Source of the DNA: an uncultured Eubacterium sp.
GTDB lineage: Bacteria; Bacillota; Clostridia; Lachnospirales; Lachnospiraceae
NCBI GenBank assembly: GCA_910586045.1
Contig: CAJUIH010000019.1
Coordinates: 1 to 38,093, forward strand
Length of the DNA: 38,093 nt
Direction: 5' to 3'
The first letter of the stretch is position 1; each line of letters opens with the position of its first letter. The notes beneath the pieces are model-generated. The model made no database searches, was not told the origin of the DNA, and worked only from the letters and a program-made list of their open reading frames with translations. Positions 18,001 to 25,152 of this stretch are shown piece by piece. The position numbers and the translations under genes are program-made.

Positions 18001-18392
18001 TTTCCCTCGATTCCGTTCAAATAATAGTCTTTGTCAGACGCATCGGAAACCTGTCCGTTTGAAGAATGGTTCAGCCCTCTGCTGTCCGTAAAAACCAGCG
18101 CGTCGAATAATGATTTTTCTTCCAGTTTTTTCAGCATCCCGGCACTGACCGTCGGTTCTTTCAGATTTTCTTCCAAAAAATCAACATACGTGCGGATCAG
18201 ATTTCCTGCGTTATCAAATTCATCGTCAATCTGTTGTGCTTTCAGCCGTGCGGAATCCATCGCATAATTTTTGTTCCGTTCCCCAATCCTCACACTGTTT
18301 TGCACCGTATACCAGCAGAACAGAATCATAATTGCCGCTAAAAGCAGCAGCACCGAAACGACCCCCTGCACTGATTTCTTGTGTTTGTTCAT
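15000..18392 (-). CDS. Hybrid sensor histidine kinase with Cache-like and PAS domains and two receiver domains
   Basis: A 1130-residue membrane kinase. Layout: membrane helix at about 10-28; extracellular Cache-type sensor about 35-280; second helix about 283-303; two PAS-like regions about 325-450 and 460-595; HisKA with the phosphorylated His in FLSNMSHDIRTPMNAIIGF (about residue 629); HATPase with NLLSNAVKYTPAGG and the GTGLGMAI box; receiver 1 with VLVVDDDFYV and IIDWQMP; receiver 2 with VLLVEDIELNREIA and ILMDVQMPIMNGYEA. No Hpt domain is present, so an external phosphotransfer partner or direct action of the receivers is expected. No partner gene is adjacent. AGATGGAGGGGG precedes the ATG. 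Confidence 0.92.
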   Translation of the reverse strand: MNKHKKSVQGVVSVLLLLAAIMILFCWYTVQNSVRIGERNKNYAMDSARLKAQQIDDEFDNAGNLIRTYVDFLEENLKEPTVSAGMLKKLEEKSLFDALVFTDSRGLNHSSNGQVSDASDKDYYLNGIEGKSGISVIFDSMLYDETMVCFYEPVHYKNEVIGVLRGAYLAEEYLRSMLATTYFGEDADVFLCMPDELAVASSNRRIYDGNLVDLLTESGVIDEATAKGVKDVFQNGGEQSFLCSAKSKTDNICVMYLPHNQFVLVQVFPPKVTQRMIRDENIVGFRFETMMIGLFVVYVIVLLFRAGHEKKLLEHENKELGYIIRGVHTLFSHLVMVDLETDTYQYLLGTKPGDSNLDVTGSYQDLADYMCAIILEENDRSEFAVQIQKDVLKKELAVEDELRFESHVVRDGKKEWEHLSFVCLERQEGRVGKVLLIRQNITDVKEKELRIQAEMSLADRKERQYRIAITSNAICTFDFNLTKDLVETDIIRELNGQKYSLLKRVGLAAPCKASEWFERQKQFILEESMEDYCAAVNVEQLRKRFGQGEAEVVAEFWSRDTDGSNICIRQSFIMTKDYDTDDIMVMVVGKEISDSVRKQMEQTQALQDALMQAQHANKAKTTFLSNMSHDIRTPMNAIIGFATIALSHIDHQDQVRDCLQKVLSSSNHLLSLINDILDMSRIESGKVQIKEQECNISELMHNLVNIIQPQVKAKQLELFIDTFEVANEDVIADSLKLNQVFINLLSNAVKYTPAGGTITFRIMQKTTYHHGYGDYLFIIKDNGIGMSPEFVEHIFEPFERELSATRSGIQGTGLGMAITKNIVEMMNGTIQVESEVGKGSVFTVEITLKLQDTEKNAEQIKELDGLRVLVVDDDFYVCDSVSKMLKTIGMRAEWTTSGREAAYRAQVAYEEGDSYHTYIIDWQMPETSGIETAKKIRKVVGNDAPIIILTAYDWSDIQDEAKEAGITAFCAKPLFMSDLKSALLAANSLVDKDEQQAVWTLADFSGKRVLLVEDIELNREIAEVILTEAGFTVECAPDGTDAVAMVKESEENYYDVILMDVQMPIMNGYEATRTIRSLQRKDVRDLPIIAMTANALEEDKEAALKNGMNAHLAKPIDVELFIEVLGKYLK

Positions 18393-18459
18393 GAAAAATC
18401 CCCCTCCATCTGACCTGTTTGCCTGAACGGCTGCTTGATGTTAACCTATATTAAAGTTT

Positions 18460-18489
18460 ATTATACTATTTATTTGTACTTTATTACAA
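18460..18489 (-). promoter_or_regulatory. Putative promoter of the hybrid kinase
   Basis: On the minus strand TTGTAA (18489-18484) and TATAAT (18465-18460) are 18 bases apart, about 70 bases ahead of the kinase start. Confidence 0.45.
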
Positions 18490-18548
18490 CAATTTTTTTA
18501 CATTCCCTCAATCTGCCGGTAAGGTACCGGATGCTTTCCGGCAGGCAC

Positions 18549-18605
18549 AAAAAAGCGGGCGTGCCGCAATCCACATTCACAGTGAAATACCGCACGCCCG
18601 TTAAA
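18549..18605 (-). terminator. Intrinsic terminator of the 19-kb secreted-protein pair
   Basis: CGGGCGTGC (18556-18564) pairs with GCACGCCCG (18592-18600). Read on the minus strand the stem is followed by TTTTTTG, about 80 bases after the stop of the 18680 gene. Confidence 0.7.
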
Positions 18606-18679
18606 ACGTATGTATCGCTTTCCATATAATATTGACCGGCAATCCCTATAGCCAGGCGCATATAGCTCTTTGTTTCCTG

Positions 18680-19528
18680 TCAAAATCTCTTAACATGCTC
18701 CCGGGAGTCCGTACCGGAATACTTCACATATTTGTCCGTCAACTCCGTGATGCATGACACATTGGATATTTTTGCCAGCGTTTTTTTATGTTCTCCATCC
18801 ATGTCCATCCTTTTCATTGCAAAACTGTACGATGGCCCAGTTTCCTTTATGAACTCGGCATAGTAAATCCTGTTTTTCTTATAATAATGTATAGCCCCTT
18901 TTTTCGTGAATACGCTTGCCTTTCCTGTTTTTGCGTTATAAACGGTATACGGAAGCGGAAAGATATTTCCAGTCGCAGGGTGCATGACAAAATACTTCCC
19001 ATATTGCCTTACAATCCCGCTGTTTTTTTTCACAACTTTTTCTGTCTTTTTTGTTTTAAGGCTGTAACTATAAAAAGGGCAGTCTATTTCCGCTTCATAT
19101 TCCGCTTTCACGTAATACAGCCTATCCCCATAGCAGCCTGCCAACTCCAATACAAGTTCGGCGCTGTCGATGCGGGCGGTCAGAAGCTTCTTCTTGGCAG
19201 AGCCGTCTGCGTTGATCTGATACAGCATCCCTTTTGAATACGCACGGTCAAGATAAGTTTTGCATATTGTATAATATATTTTATTTCCATCTGAAATCGC
19301 AGATCTTAATTCCCCATCCAGACCTAAGGCTATACGCTTCCCATTTCGGTCTATGTATATTTTCCCATTTACGCACGGGAGACTTAGATTCCCAACTATT
19401 TTTCCCTGCTGCATGTCATATACAGCTACCGTCCGAAAAGAATCTGTTTGGGCATACGCCGCACCGCAAAAATACGCCAGTGCAAATAAAAAACCAAATA
19501 TCCCAACCCATTTCTTTAAACAACGCAT
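18680..19528 (-). CDS. Exported protein of unknown function, propeller-like
   Basis: A 282-residue exported protein. It has a signal peptide (MRCLKKWVGIFGFLFALAYF, then GAAYA as likely cleavage). The mature part repeats the pattern of short strands such as GKIYIDRNGKRI, GNKIYYTICKTY, GDRLYYVKAEYE and KNRIYYAEF, resembling the DUF5050-type beta-propeller lipoproteins of Clostridia. No lipobox Cys and no enzyme motif are seen. I start it at ATG 19528, six bases after GGAGG; the ATG at 19534 abuts the binding site. It follows the Ig-like gene by 32 bases and probably shares its transcript. Confidence 0.7.
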   Translation of the reverse strand: MRCLKKWVGIFGFLFALAYFCGAAYAQTDSFRTVAVYDMQQGKIVGNLSLPCVNGKIYIDRNGKRIALGLDGELRSAISDGNKIYYTICKTYLDRAYSKGMLYQINADGSAKKKLLTARIDSAELVLELAGCYGDRLYYVKAEYEAEIDCPFYSYSLKTKKTEKVVKKNSGIVRQYGKYFVMHPATGNIFPLPYTVYNAKTGKASVFTKKGAIHYYKKNRIYYAEFIKETGPSYSFAMKRMDMDGEHKKTLAKISNVSCITELTDKYVKYSGTDSREHVKRF

Positions 19529-19560
19529 TTTCATCCTCCAAATTATCTTTATTTACGCCC

Positions 19561-20676
19561 TTAATTTGTAATCACATAAGACGATGCTCCGGTTTTCCGG
19601 GCTTTTTTCAGCTTCAAAGCGCGCACCTTGCTCCAGCTCCCGTAATAGGTCTTCTTTCCCACTTTTTTATATGTCCGTACCTTAAAGTACATCCTTTTTG
19701 TTCCGGTTTTATAATTTTTTAAGAGCAGCCCTGTTTTGGAAGTCTTTTTTCGGCTCTGGCTGGAAAATTTCTTGTTGTAGGCAAACGCGTACTCATAGCC
19801 GTCCGCTGTTTTTTCCGGTTTCCATTGAAAACGCACGGCTCCATTTTTCTGTTCTGCTATTAAGACTTTCCCGCGCCTTGGCACGGCGGTCAGCTTGAAC
19901 CTGAGGACGGTGGCTATGTAGCTGCCTCTCTTAGACGCCCGGATCGTAATGTATGCGGGGCCGTAACCTTTTACTGTGACTTTGCCTTTGGCGTTTACTG
20001 ACAATATTTTACTGTTGCTGCTTTTGTAGGTCAGCTTGCCCGCTCCGGATGTTTTCGCGTTCAAAGAAAAGATTGAACCGTAGGTTACCTTTCCTTTTCT
20101 AATTGCGGAGGATTTATAAGTAATTTTTTGGGAGATTCTCCTGTTAGAAAAATTTCCTTCCGCATATGCCATATCAGGGGGAGCTAATAAAAGAGACATC
20201 ATTCCCGTATGACCGTTTAGTTCAGGAAATTTGTCAGAAGCAATGATTTCAGCAGTAATAAAGGCCTCCTGAGGAGTACCCGATAAATGCTGTGAATAAA
20301 AAATATTTACTGCCTTGCCATTCCGCATAGTAACCGTATCTGCATCCATTCTGCCAAGTGTTGTGCTGAATTTAACCTTAATCCCATCTGCCTTTTCACA
20401 TATTTCGCCAGTACTGCCATCGCGGACTTCGACTATAATCTTTGTACTGCTTTTATTATCAGCATACAGAAACGGATATTCAGATTCATCGCTCATCACC
20501 ACCGCAAAGGCATTATCCGGTATAAATTTGTCTTTCCCAGAGGCTTCTATAGTAAAACTCCTGGCAGCCAGTGTCTCTCTTTCTGCCGCTACTGTATTGC
20601 ATCGCATAGAAATCGCCATTAACACTGCCACAGCCAGAACGACTGTTCGTTTCTTCTGATTTTTCTGTTTTTTCAT
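19561..20676 (-). CDS. Exported Ig-like (Big2) and fibronectin-III-like protein
   Basis: A 371-residue exported protein. After a signal peptide (KKRTVVLAVAVLMAISM) residues about 40-170 resemble an invasin-type Ig fold (ADGIKVKFSTTLGRMD). A Big2-like domain follows at about 185-265 (LTYKSSNSKILSVNAKGKVT, GYGPAYITIRASK), then an FN3-like domain to the end with VRFQWKPEKTADGYEYAFAY and WSKVRALKLKKARKTG. The last two domains are close relatives of the C-terminus of the RCC1 protein at 22830-24842, so one cassette has been shared. No cell-wall sorting signal is seen. Probably surface or matrix binding; the ligand is unknown. Confidence 0.75.
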   Translation of the reverse strand: MKKQKNQKKRTVVLAVAVLMAISMRCNTVAAERETLAARSFTIEASGKDKFIPDNAFAVVMSDESEYPFLYADNKSSTKIIVEVRDGSTGEICEKADGIKVKFSTTLGRMDADTVTMRNGKAVNIFYSQHLSGTPQEAFITAEIIASDKFPELNGHTGMMSLLLAPPDMAYAEGNFSNRRISQKITYKSSAIRKGKVTYGSIFSLNAKTSGAGKLTYKSSNSKILSVNAKGKVTVKGYGPAYITIRASKRGSYIATVLRFKLTAVPRRGKVLIAEQKNGAVRFQWKPEKTADGYEYAFAYNKKFSSQSRKKTSKTGLLLKNYKTGTKRMYFKVRTYKKVGKKTYYGSWSKVRALKLKKARKTGASSYVITN

Positions 20677-20768
20677 CTTTATAATCCGCCTTTCTGCGAA
20701 AGTCGCCGATGAATTTAGGAAGCCTTTCGACTATCTTCCGCTATCTTTTAAATGAATCAGATATCCTC

Positions 20769-20927
20769 GTACATCGGTCACTAAATATCTCATAATTTCA
20801 CTTGTCTATTTTTCCGATCGTACATGGCAAAAATCCGAGGTGATCCCCGGTACACTTTCGATTTTTGCCATGCACTCTTGAAATAATATCCGGCGTGAAC
20901 CTATGAGATATTTAATGACTGATGTAC
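20769..20927. mobile_element. MITE-like element, copy 1 (159 bp)
   Basis: Terminal inverted repeats begin GTACATCGGTCACTAAAT at 20769 and end with the reverse complement at 20927 (one or two mismatches). Inside is a second inverted pair around CATGGCAAAAATCCGA, so the whole unit can fold into one long stem. It carries no gene. The copy at 30249-30407 has exactly the same length and is nearly identical as its reverse complement. Clear target-site duplications are not visible. Confidence 0.8.
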
Positions 20928-20931
20928 TAGC

Positions 20932-20965
20932 TAAAAAATGCTGGCCGGATGTGTCCCAGCCAGCT
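20932..20965 (-). terminator. Intrinsic terminator of the exported-protein array
   Basis: GCTGGC (20940-20945) pairs with GCCAGC (20959-20964); on the minus strand ATTTTTTAG follows. It stands about 70 bases after the stop of the 21035 gene and directly before the MITE-like element. Confidence 0.65.
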
Positions 20966-21034
20966 TAAAACGCCGGTAAAACTGCCCCGATTCTTATTCA
21001 TGGCAATCTCTTTCCAGCTTTTTACGTAACGTAA

Positions 21035-21520
21035 TTAATAGTATTCGCTTACTTTCCAGACACTCTCGACTTCCCAGGTCGGATATGACGTATAATTTCC
21101 TTTATCAAGCGTTTTGAATGCTGCTGCGCCGGAATCCCACGATACCGTAACCTCGTAGGTCTTATTCGGCTTTAGCTTGAGCTTTACCCTGCTCCCAGTA
21201 AGTGTTTTTTTAACCATGCTGCTTTGATCCGTCGCTTTTGCAACAATTTTCCAAGTGCCGTATTGTTTTGATGTTTTTGTTTTCACTTTGCCTGTAATGC
21301 TTCTGCTTTCTTTTTTGCAAACCCCTTTTGTCTGACGCAGCGTAATTGATTCAGAACCTGGTATCGCATAGTTTGCCTTTGTCTGAACTGTAATAGTGCG
21401 TGTTTTGATTCCATCGCTGCAAGTAGCTGCTGACACTGGCATATGCACTGCCAAAACTTCGCTGACTGCAATAACTGCTGCAATGGATAATAGACAGAAA
21501 AATTTTTTTGATCCTGACAT
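21035..21520 (-). CDS. Small exported protein of unknown function
   Basis: A 161-residue protein with a signal peptide (SKKFFCLLSIAAVIAVSEVL, ending near PVSA). The mature part is about 125 residues, basic, Thr/Lys-rich and predicted all-beta: RTITVQTKANYAIPG, GTWKIVAKATDQSS, SRVKLKLKPNKTYEVTVSWD and a final aromatic YPTWEVESVWKVSEYY. I recognise no family; it may be an Ig-like or lectin-like fold. It is the last gene of the minus-strand array and is followed by a terminator. Its ribosome binding site (GGGGA) is weak. Confidence 0.7.
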   Translation of the reverse strand: MSGSKKFFCLLSIAAVIAVSEVLAVHMPVSAATCSDGIKTRTITVQTKANYAIPGSESITLRQTKGVCKKESRSITGKVKTKTSKQYGTWKIVAKATDQSSMVKKTLTGSRVKLKLKPNKTYEVTVSWDSGAAAFKTLDKGNYTSYPTWEVESVWKVSEYY

Positions 21521-21662
21521 GAAAGTATCCCCATTTTCCTTTCGGAGCTATTTATGAAACAACTTTCCATTTTGACCTGTCAATCATAAAAGTCTATTTC
21601 AAAACAGCCCCTTAACTAATTTCATTTTCATCCGAACCTAAGCGCTATTTCCCAATTTCCGG

Positions 21663-22181
21663 TTATTTCTTCACATACACCTTTGTTTTGAATGTTATGG
21701 AATCACCATTTGTAAGATTAATCGTCGTCTTGATTACTGCACTGCCACGTTTGCGCGCTTTTACCCTACCGGTCCTGCTTACGGACGCAACATTTGACTT
21801 CGTTGAACGGAACACGACACCCTCCACGCTCCTTTCGTAAATATCGTACCATTCCTCTTCCGATAGGTCGTCAAACTCGCTTCCTCCGGCAGCGACAATC
21901 TGGATATTGAACGCTGCGCCTTTTTTGACTGTTTTTTTGGCCGGCGACACACGCAGATCCTCCGCAATCAGCGTATTTGCTTCCATAATGTCCGGATCCG
22001 GGTCTATTTCGTAATCCGTGTCCGGATCCTCATACGCATCGCCGCCGTATTCATCGTCGTCTGCGTCCATGTCCCCTTCCTCAGAAAAAACGTCACTGTC
22101 TCCGCCCGCCTGCACAGATGCAGGCACGCTAAAGCTGCACATTGCAAATGCCAATAGGACTACTACAATTCTTTTTTTCAT
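21663..22181 (-). CDS. Small exported Big2-like protein with acidic region (paralogue 1)
   Basis: A 172-residue protein: signal peptide (MKKRIVVVLLAFAMCSFSVP), a strongly acidic stretch at about 28-65 rich in Asp, Glu and Gly, and a Big2-like domain at about 75-172 (RVSPAKKTVKKGAAFNIQIV, STKSNVASVSRTGRVKARKR, GSAVIKTTINLTNGDS). The gene at 22230-22694 is a tandem paralogue with the same plan. The acidic part may bind calcium, but no defined EF-hand or dockerin loop is visible. TATGGAGGGG precedes the ATG. 48 bases separate the two paralogues. Confidence 0.75.
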   Translation of the reverse strand: MKKRIVVVLLAFAMCSFSVPASVQAGGDSDVFSEEGDMDADDDEYGGDAYEDPDTDYEIDPDPDIMEANTLIAEDLRVSPAKKTVKKGAAFNIQIVAAGGSEFDDLSEEEWYDIYERSVEGVVFRSTKSNVASVSRTGRVKARKRGSAVIKTTINLTNGDSITFKTKVYVKK

Positions 22182-22229
22182 GATATCCCCTCCATATCTT
22201 CCTTTGCTAGGCCGCGATCTGCTTTCCGG

Positions 22230-22694
22230 CTATTTTTTTACCGTTACTTTCGTTTTAAATGTAATGGAATCCCCGCTTGAAAGATTGACAGTCGTTTTGA
22301 TCACGGCGCTGCCACGCCTGCGCGCTTTCACCCTGCCCGACCGGTTTACGGACGCAACATTTGATTTTGTTGACTGAAATACGACGCTCTCTATGCTTCT
22401 CTCACAAATATAATCCCACTCCTCTTCCGATAGGTCGTCAAATTCGCTTCCGCCAGCGGCAACAATTTTGACCGTAAATGTCCCGCCTTTCCAAAGTGTC
22501 TTTTTGGCCGGCGATACGCGAATGTCCTCTGGGATCAATGTATTTGCCTCTATCACGTCATCGTCGTCCTCGTCCAGATCATATTCGGCTTCCTCATAAT
22601 AATCTTCCGCATCCCCGCCTGCCTGAACGCTTTGAGGCATCGGAATACTGCACATTGCAAATGTCAATAATAGCGCAACAATTTTTTTCTTCAT
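22230..22694 (-). CDS. Small exported Big2-like protein with acidic region (paralogue 2)
   Basis: A 154-residue paralogue of the gene at 21663: signal peptide (MKKKIVALLLTFAMCSIPMP), a shorter acidic stretch (DYYEEAEYDLDEDDDD), and the Big2-like domain with RVSPAKKTLWKGGTFTVKIV, the shared block GGSEFDDLSEEEWDYI and STKSNVASVNRSGRVKARRR. AAAAAGGAG lies nine bases ahead of the ATG. The acidic region differs in length between the paralogues while the Ig-like part is well conserved, suggesting a recent tandem duplication. Confidence 0.75.
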   Translation of the reverse strand: MKKKIVALLLTFAMCSIPMPQSVQAGGDAEDYYEEAEYDLDEDDDDVIEANTLIPEDIRVSPAKKTLWKGGTFTVKIVAAGGSEFDDLSEEEWDYICERSIESVVFQSTKSNVASVNRSGRVKARRRGSAVIKTTVNLSSGDSITFKTKVTVKK

Positions 22695-22829
22695 GATGAT
22701 TTTCTCCTTTTTAGAAAATTTTTAAATCTTTTCATTATAAAGACGCGGCCAGCATTTTATTTGGCCATCGCTCCTATCACATTTTAAATATCCATCCCTT
22801 TGAACCGGCTGCCGGATACGGCGCTATTG

Positions 22830-24842
22830 CTAATTTGCAATCGCATAAGACGATTCTCCGGTTTTCCGGGCTTTTTTCAGCTTCAGCGCACGCACCTTGC
22901 TCCAGTTCCCGTAATAGGTTTTCTTTCCGACTTTTTTATAGGTTCTGACTTTTACATACATCTTCTTTGTACCCGTTTTGTATTTTGTCAGGATTAGCCC
23001 TGTTTTTTTCGTCTTTTTTCGGCTTTGGCTGGAAAATTTCTTATTGTAAGCGATTGCATACTCATAGCCATCCGCTGTTTTTTCCGGCTTCCACTGAATG
23101 CGCACGCCGCTTTTTTGCCACTCTGCTTTTGTGATCTTTCCCTGCTTTGGCACTGCAATCAGCTTTATCTTGCGGACGGCGGCTTTGTATCCGTTGCCGC
23201 CTGCGGCTTTGATCTGGATGTATGCAGGGCCGTAGCCTTTTACTGTGACTTTGCCTTTGGCGTTTACTGAGAGGATTTTGGTGTTGCTGCTTTTATAGGT
23301 CAGCTTGCCGGTTCCGGTTGTTTTTGCGTTTAGGGAAAAAGATGAGCCATGTACTACTTTTCTATTTTTGATTCCAGTTATATGGTATGTAATTTTTTGT
23401 GAATTTCTTGCTGAAAGAAAGCTGATTTTCACAGGTGTATGACGATCTTTAGTTGTACCGTCCCCCAACTGCCCGCCGTCATTGCTGCCCCACATATATA
23501 AGCTTCCGTCTTTTGTTACCGCACCACAGCAATCATATCCAAATTCAAAAAAATTTACATTTGATAACACTTTGACTGGAGTATGACGATCTTCGGTTGA
23601 ACCATCTCCTATAATGCCATCATTGTTAGTCCCCCATACATACAAGTCGCCATCTTTCGTCACTGCCCCTACATTCCATCCTGATGCCCGATTATAAGCA
23701 ATAGATACCACATTAGAAAGCACTTTTACTGGAGTATACCGACTTTCCGTTGTTCCATCTCCAAGCTGCCCGCCAATATTATTCCCCCACATATACAAAC
23801 TGCCATCTTTTGTAATCGCTCCTGTGTAGAGTCCTTGCATTTTGATACATGCTACATCGGAAAGCACTTTTGCTGGTTGTGTGCAATTTTCCGTCGTACC
23901 ATTCCCTACCTGGCCGTCGCTATTGTTTCCCCACATATACAAACTGCCGTCTTTTGTAATCGCTCCGACAGTGCTTCCATCAACACTGACCGAAATAACG
24001 TCAGAAAGCACCTTTACTGGTTTGTAACAGTCTTCTGTCGTGCCATTACCTACCTGACCTCTATTATTCTTTCCCCACATATATAAACTTCCATCTTTGG
24101 TCACCGCCCCACAGCAATCATATCCAACATTAGCAAAATCAACATTTGAAAGCACCTTTACTGGTTCATAGCAGTCTTTTGTCGTGCCATTGCCTACTTG
24201 ACCGCTATCATTCCATCCCCACATATACAGACTGCCATCTTTGGTCACTGCTCCGGTGGTAGATTGATCTATACTGACAGAAGTAGCATCAGAAAGCACT
24301 TTCACTGGTCTATTACGATCTTCCGTTGTCCCATCTCCCAATTCACCGCTACTATTACTTCCCCACATATACAGACTGCCATCTTTCGTCACTGCCCCTA
24401 TACTCCAGTGACCATAACTAATACAATGCACATTAGAAAGTATTTTCTCCGGCAAAAGCCTGTCATCGGTTCCAGATTTGCCATCTCCTAATGCACCGAA
24501 GTCATTATCACCCCACATATATAAGTCGCCATTCTTTGTAATTGCTCCTTTTTGATTGAAACCAGCATTGACGGATTCTACATTAGAAAGTATCTTTATC
24601 GGTGTATAGTGATCTGCATTTGCTGCTTCTGTCAAATCCTCATAGCTTCTGCTTCCCCACATGCTTCCCAACATATATAAGCTGCCATCCTCTGCAAGGG
24701 CCTCATTACATGTAGACCTCAAATTCACTGACACTATCCGTCTGCTAGAAGCTCCAACAGCATTTATATGCGTTCCTACCCACACTGCCGTTCCAAACAG
24801 AACTGCCACTGAAACTGCCAGCGCTATAAATTTTTTTCTCAT
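22830..24842 (-). CDS. Exported RCC1-repeat protein with Big2- and FN3-like C-terminus
   Basis: A 670-residue protein. A signal peptide (MRKKFIALAVSVAVLFGTA) leads into about eight RCC1-type repeats (residues about 35-465) with the unit GAVTKDGSLYMWGxNxxGQ then GDGTTEDRxxPVKVLSNV, which should fold as a beta-propeller. Then come a Big2-like domain (about 475-560) and an FN3-like domain to the end, shared with the protein at 19561-20676. Such repeats often form interaction surfaces; no enzyme motif is seen. I start it at ATG 24842, whose A-T-G-A overlaps the stop of the gene before it; TTG at 24851 is the other possibility. Thus its translation may depend on the upstream frame that holds a G9 tract. 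Confidence 0.85.
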   Translation of the reverse strand: MRKKFIALAVSVAVLFGTAVWVGTHINAVGASSRRIVSVNLRSTCNEALAEDGSLYMLGSMWGSRSYEDLTEAANADHYTPIKILSNVESVNAGFNQKGAITKNGDLYMWGDNDFGALGDGKSGTDDRLLPEKILSNVHCISYGHWSIGAVTKDGSLYMWGSNSSGELGDGTTEDRNRPVKVLSDATSVSIDQSTTGAVTKDGSLYMWGWNDSGQVGNGTTKDCYEPVKVLSNVDFANVGYDCCGAVTKDGSLYMWGKNNRGQVGNGTTEDCYKPVKVLSDVISVSVDGSTVGAITKDGSLYMWGNNSDGQVGNGTTENCTQPAKVLSDVACIKMQGLYTGAITKDGSLYMWGNNIGGQLGDGTTESRYTPVKVLSNVVSIAYNRASGWNVGAVTKDGDLYVWGTNNDGIIGDGSTEDRHTPVKVLSNVNFFEFGYDCCGAVTKDGSLYMWGSNDGGQLGDGTTKDRHTPVKISFLSARNSQKITYHITGIKNRKVVHGSSFSLNAKTTGTGKLTYKSSNTKILSVNAKGKVTVKGYGPAYIQIKAAGGNGYKAAVRKIKLIAVPKQGKITKAEWQKSGVRIQWKPEKTADGYEYAIAYNKKFSSQSRKKTKKTGLILTKYKTGTKKMYVKVRTYKKVGKKTYYGNWSKVRALKLKKARKTGESSYAIAN

Positions 24843-25116
24843 TGAATCCAATCATCCTCCCATTTCCATAATATTACATCCGCTACGGCACCAACTGCCT
24901 GCTTGTTAAAATCAAGCATTTTCACTGGTGTGTGACGTTCTTCCAAGGTTCCACTCCAAACTTCACCACATGCAAATGTATCTGTTTGTCGTTTACTTTT
25001 CCTGCGCAGTTGATTGCGGTCTAATTTCCCCTGCCCCGCAGAAACAATTACCGTCTGCGCTGCCACCCCCCCCCTATCAAAACCGCCAACGCCAATGCCA
25101 TTATTTTTTTCCACAT
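24839..25116 (-). CDS. Small exported RCC1-like gene, out of frame at a G9 tract (possible phase switch)
   Basis: From ATG 25116, behind AAGGAAAGGATCGGG, the frame reads a clear signal peptide start (MWKKIMALALAVLIGGG) but nine G at 25066-25074 put the rest out of frame and a stop follows six codons later. With ten or seven G the frame continues VAAQTVIVSAG and on to an RCC1-like end (GTLEERHTPVKMLD, AVGAVADVILWKWED), stopping at 24839 and giving about 92 residues. A GTG start at 25114 reads the second part without a shift but gives no signal peptide. The stop overlaps the start of the RCC1 gene. It is either a phase-variable gene, a decayed copy of an RCC1 protein, or a base-calling error. 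Confidence 0.55.
25066..25074. repeat. Mononucleotide tract of nine G/C in a signal-peptide codon region
   Basis: Nine C on the plus strand, hence nine G in the coding sense. It falls exactly at the boundary between the hydrophobic core and the cleavage region of the predicted signal peptide. Tracts of this length are known to slip during replication in contingency loci of other bacteria. Confidence 0.85.
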
Positions 25117-25152
25117 TTTCCCGATCCTTTCCTTATTTTGCCATGGCGCATT

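Noticed and set aside
20769..20927. Riboswitch or structured regulatory RNA
   Set aside because: The fold is a long simple hairpin with terminal inverted repeats and a second genomic copy in opposite orientation, which fits a MITE-like element better.
23400..24700. Regular direct repeats that could be taken for a CRISPR array
   Set aside because: The unit is about 150 bases, in frame, and encodes RCC1 repeats; there are no short constant repeats with unique spacers.
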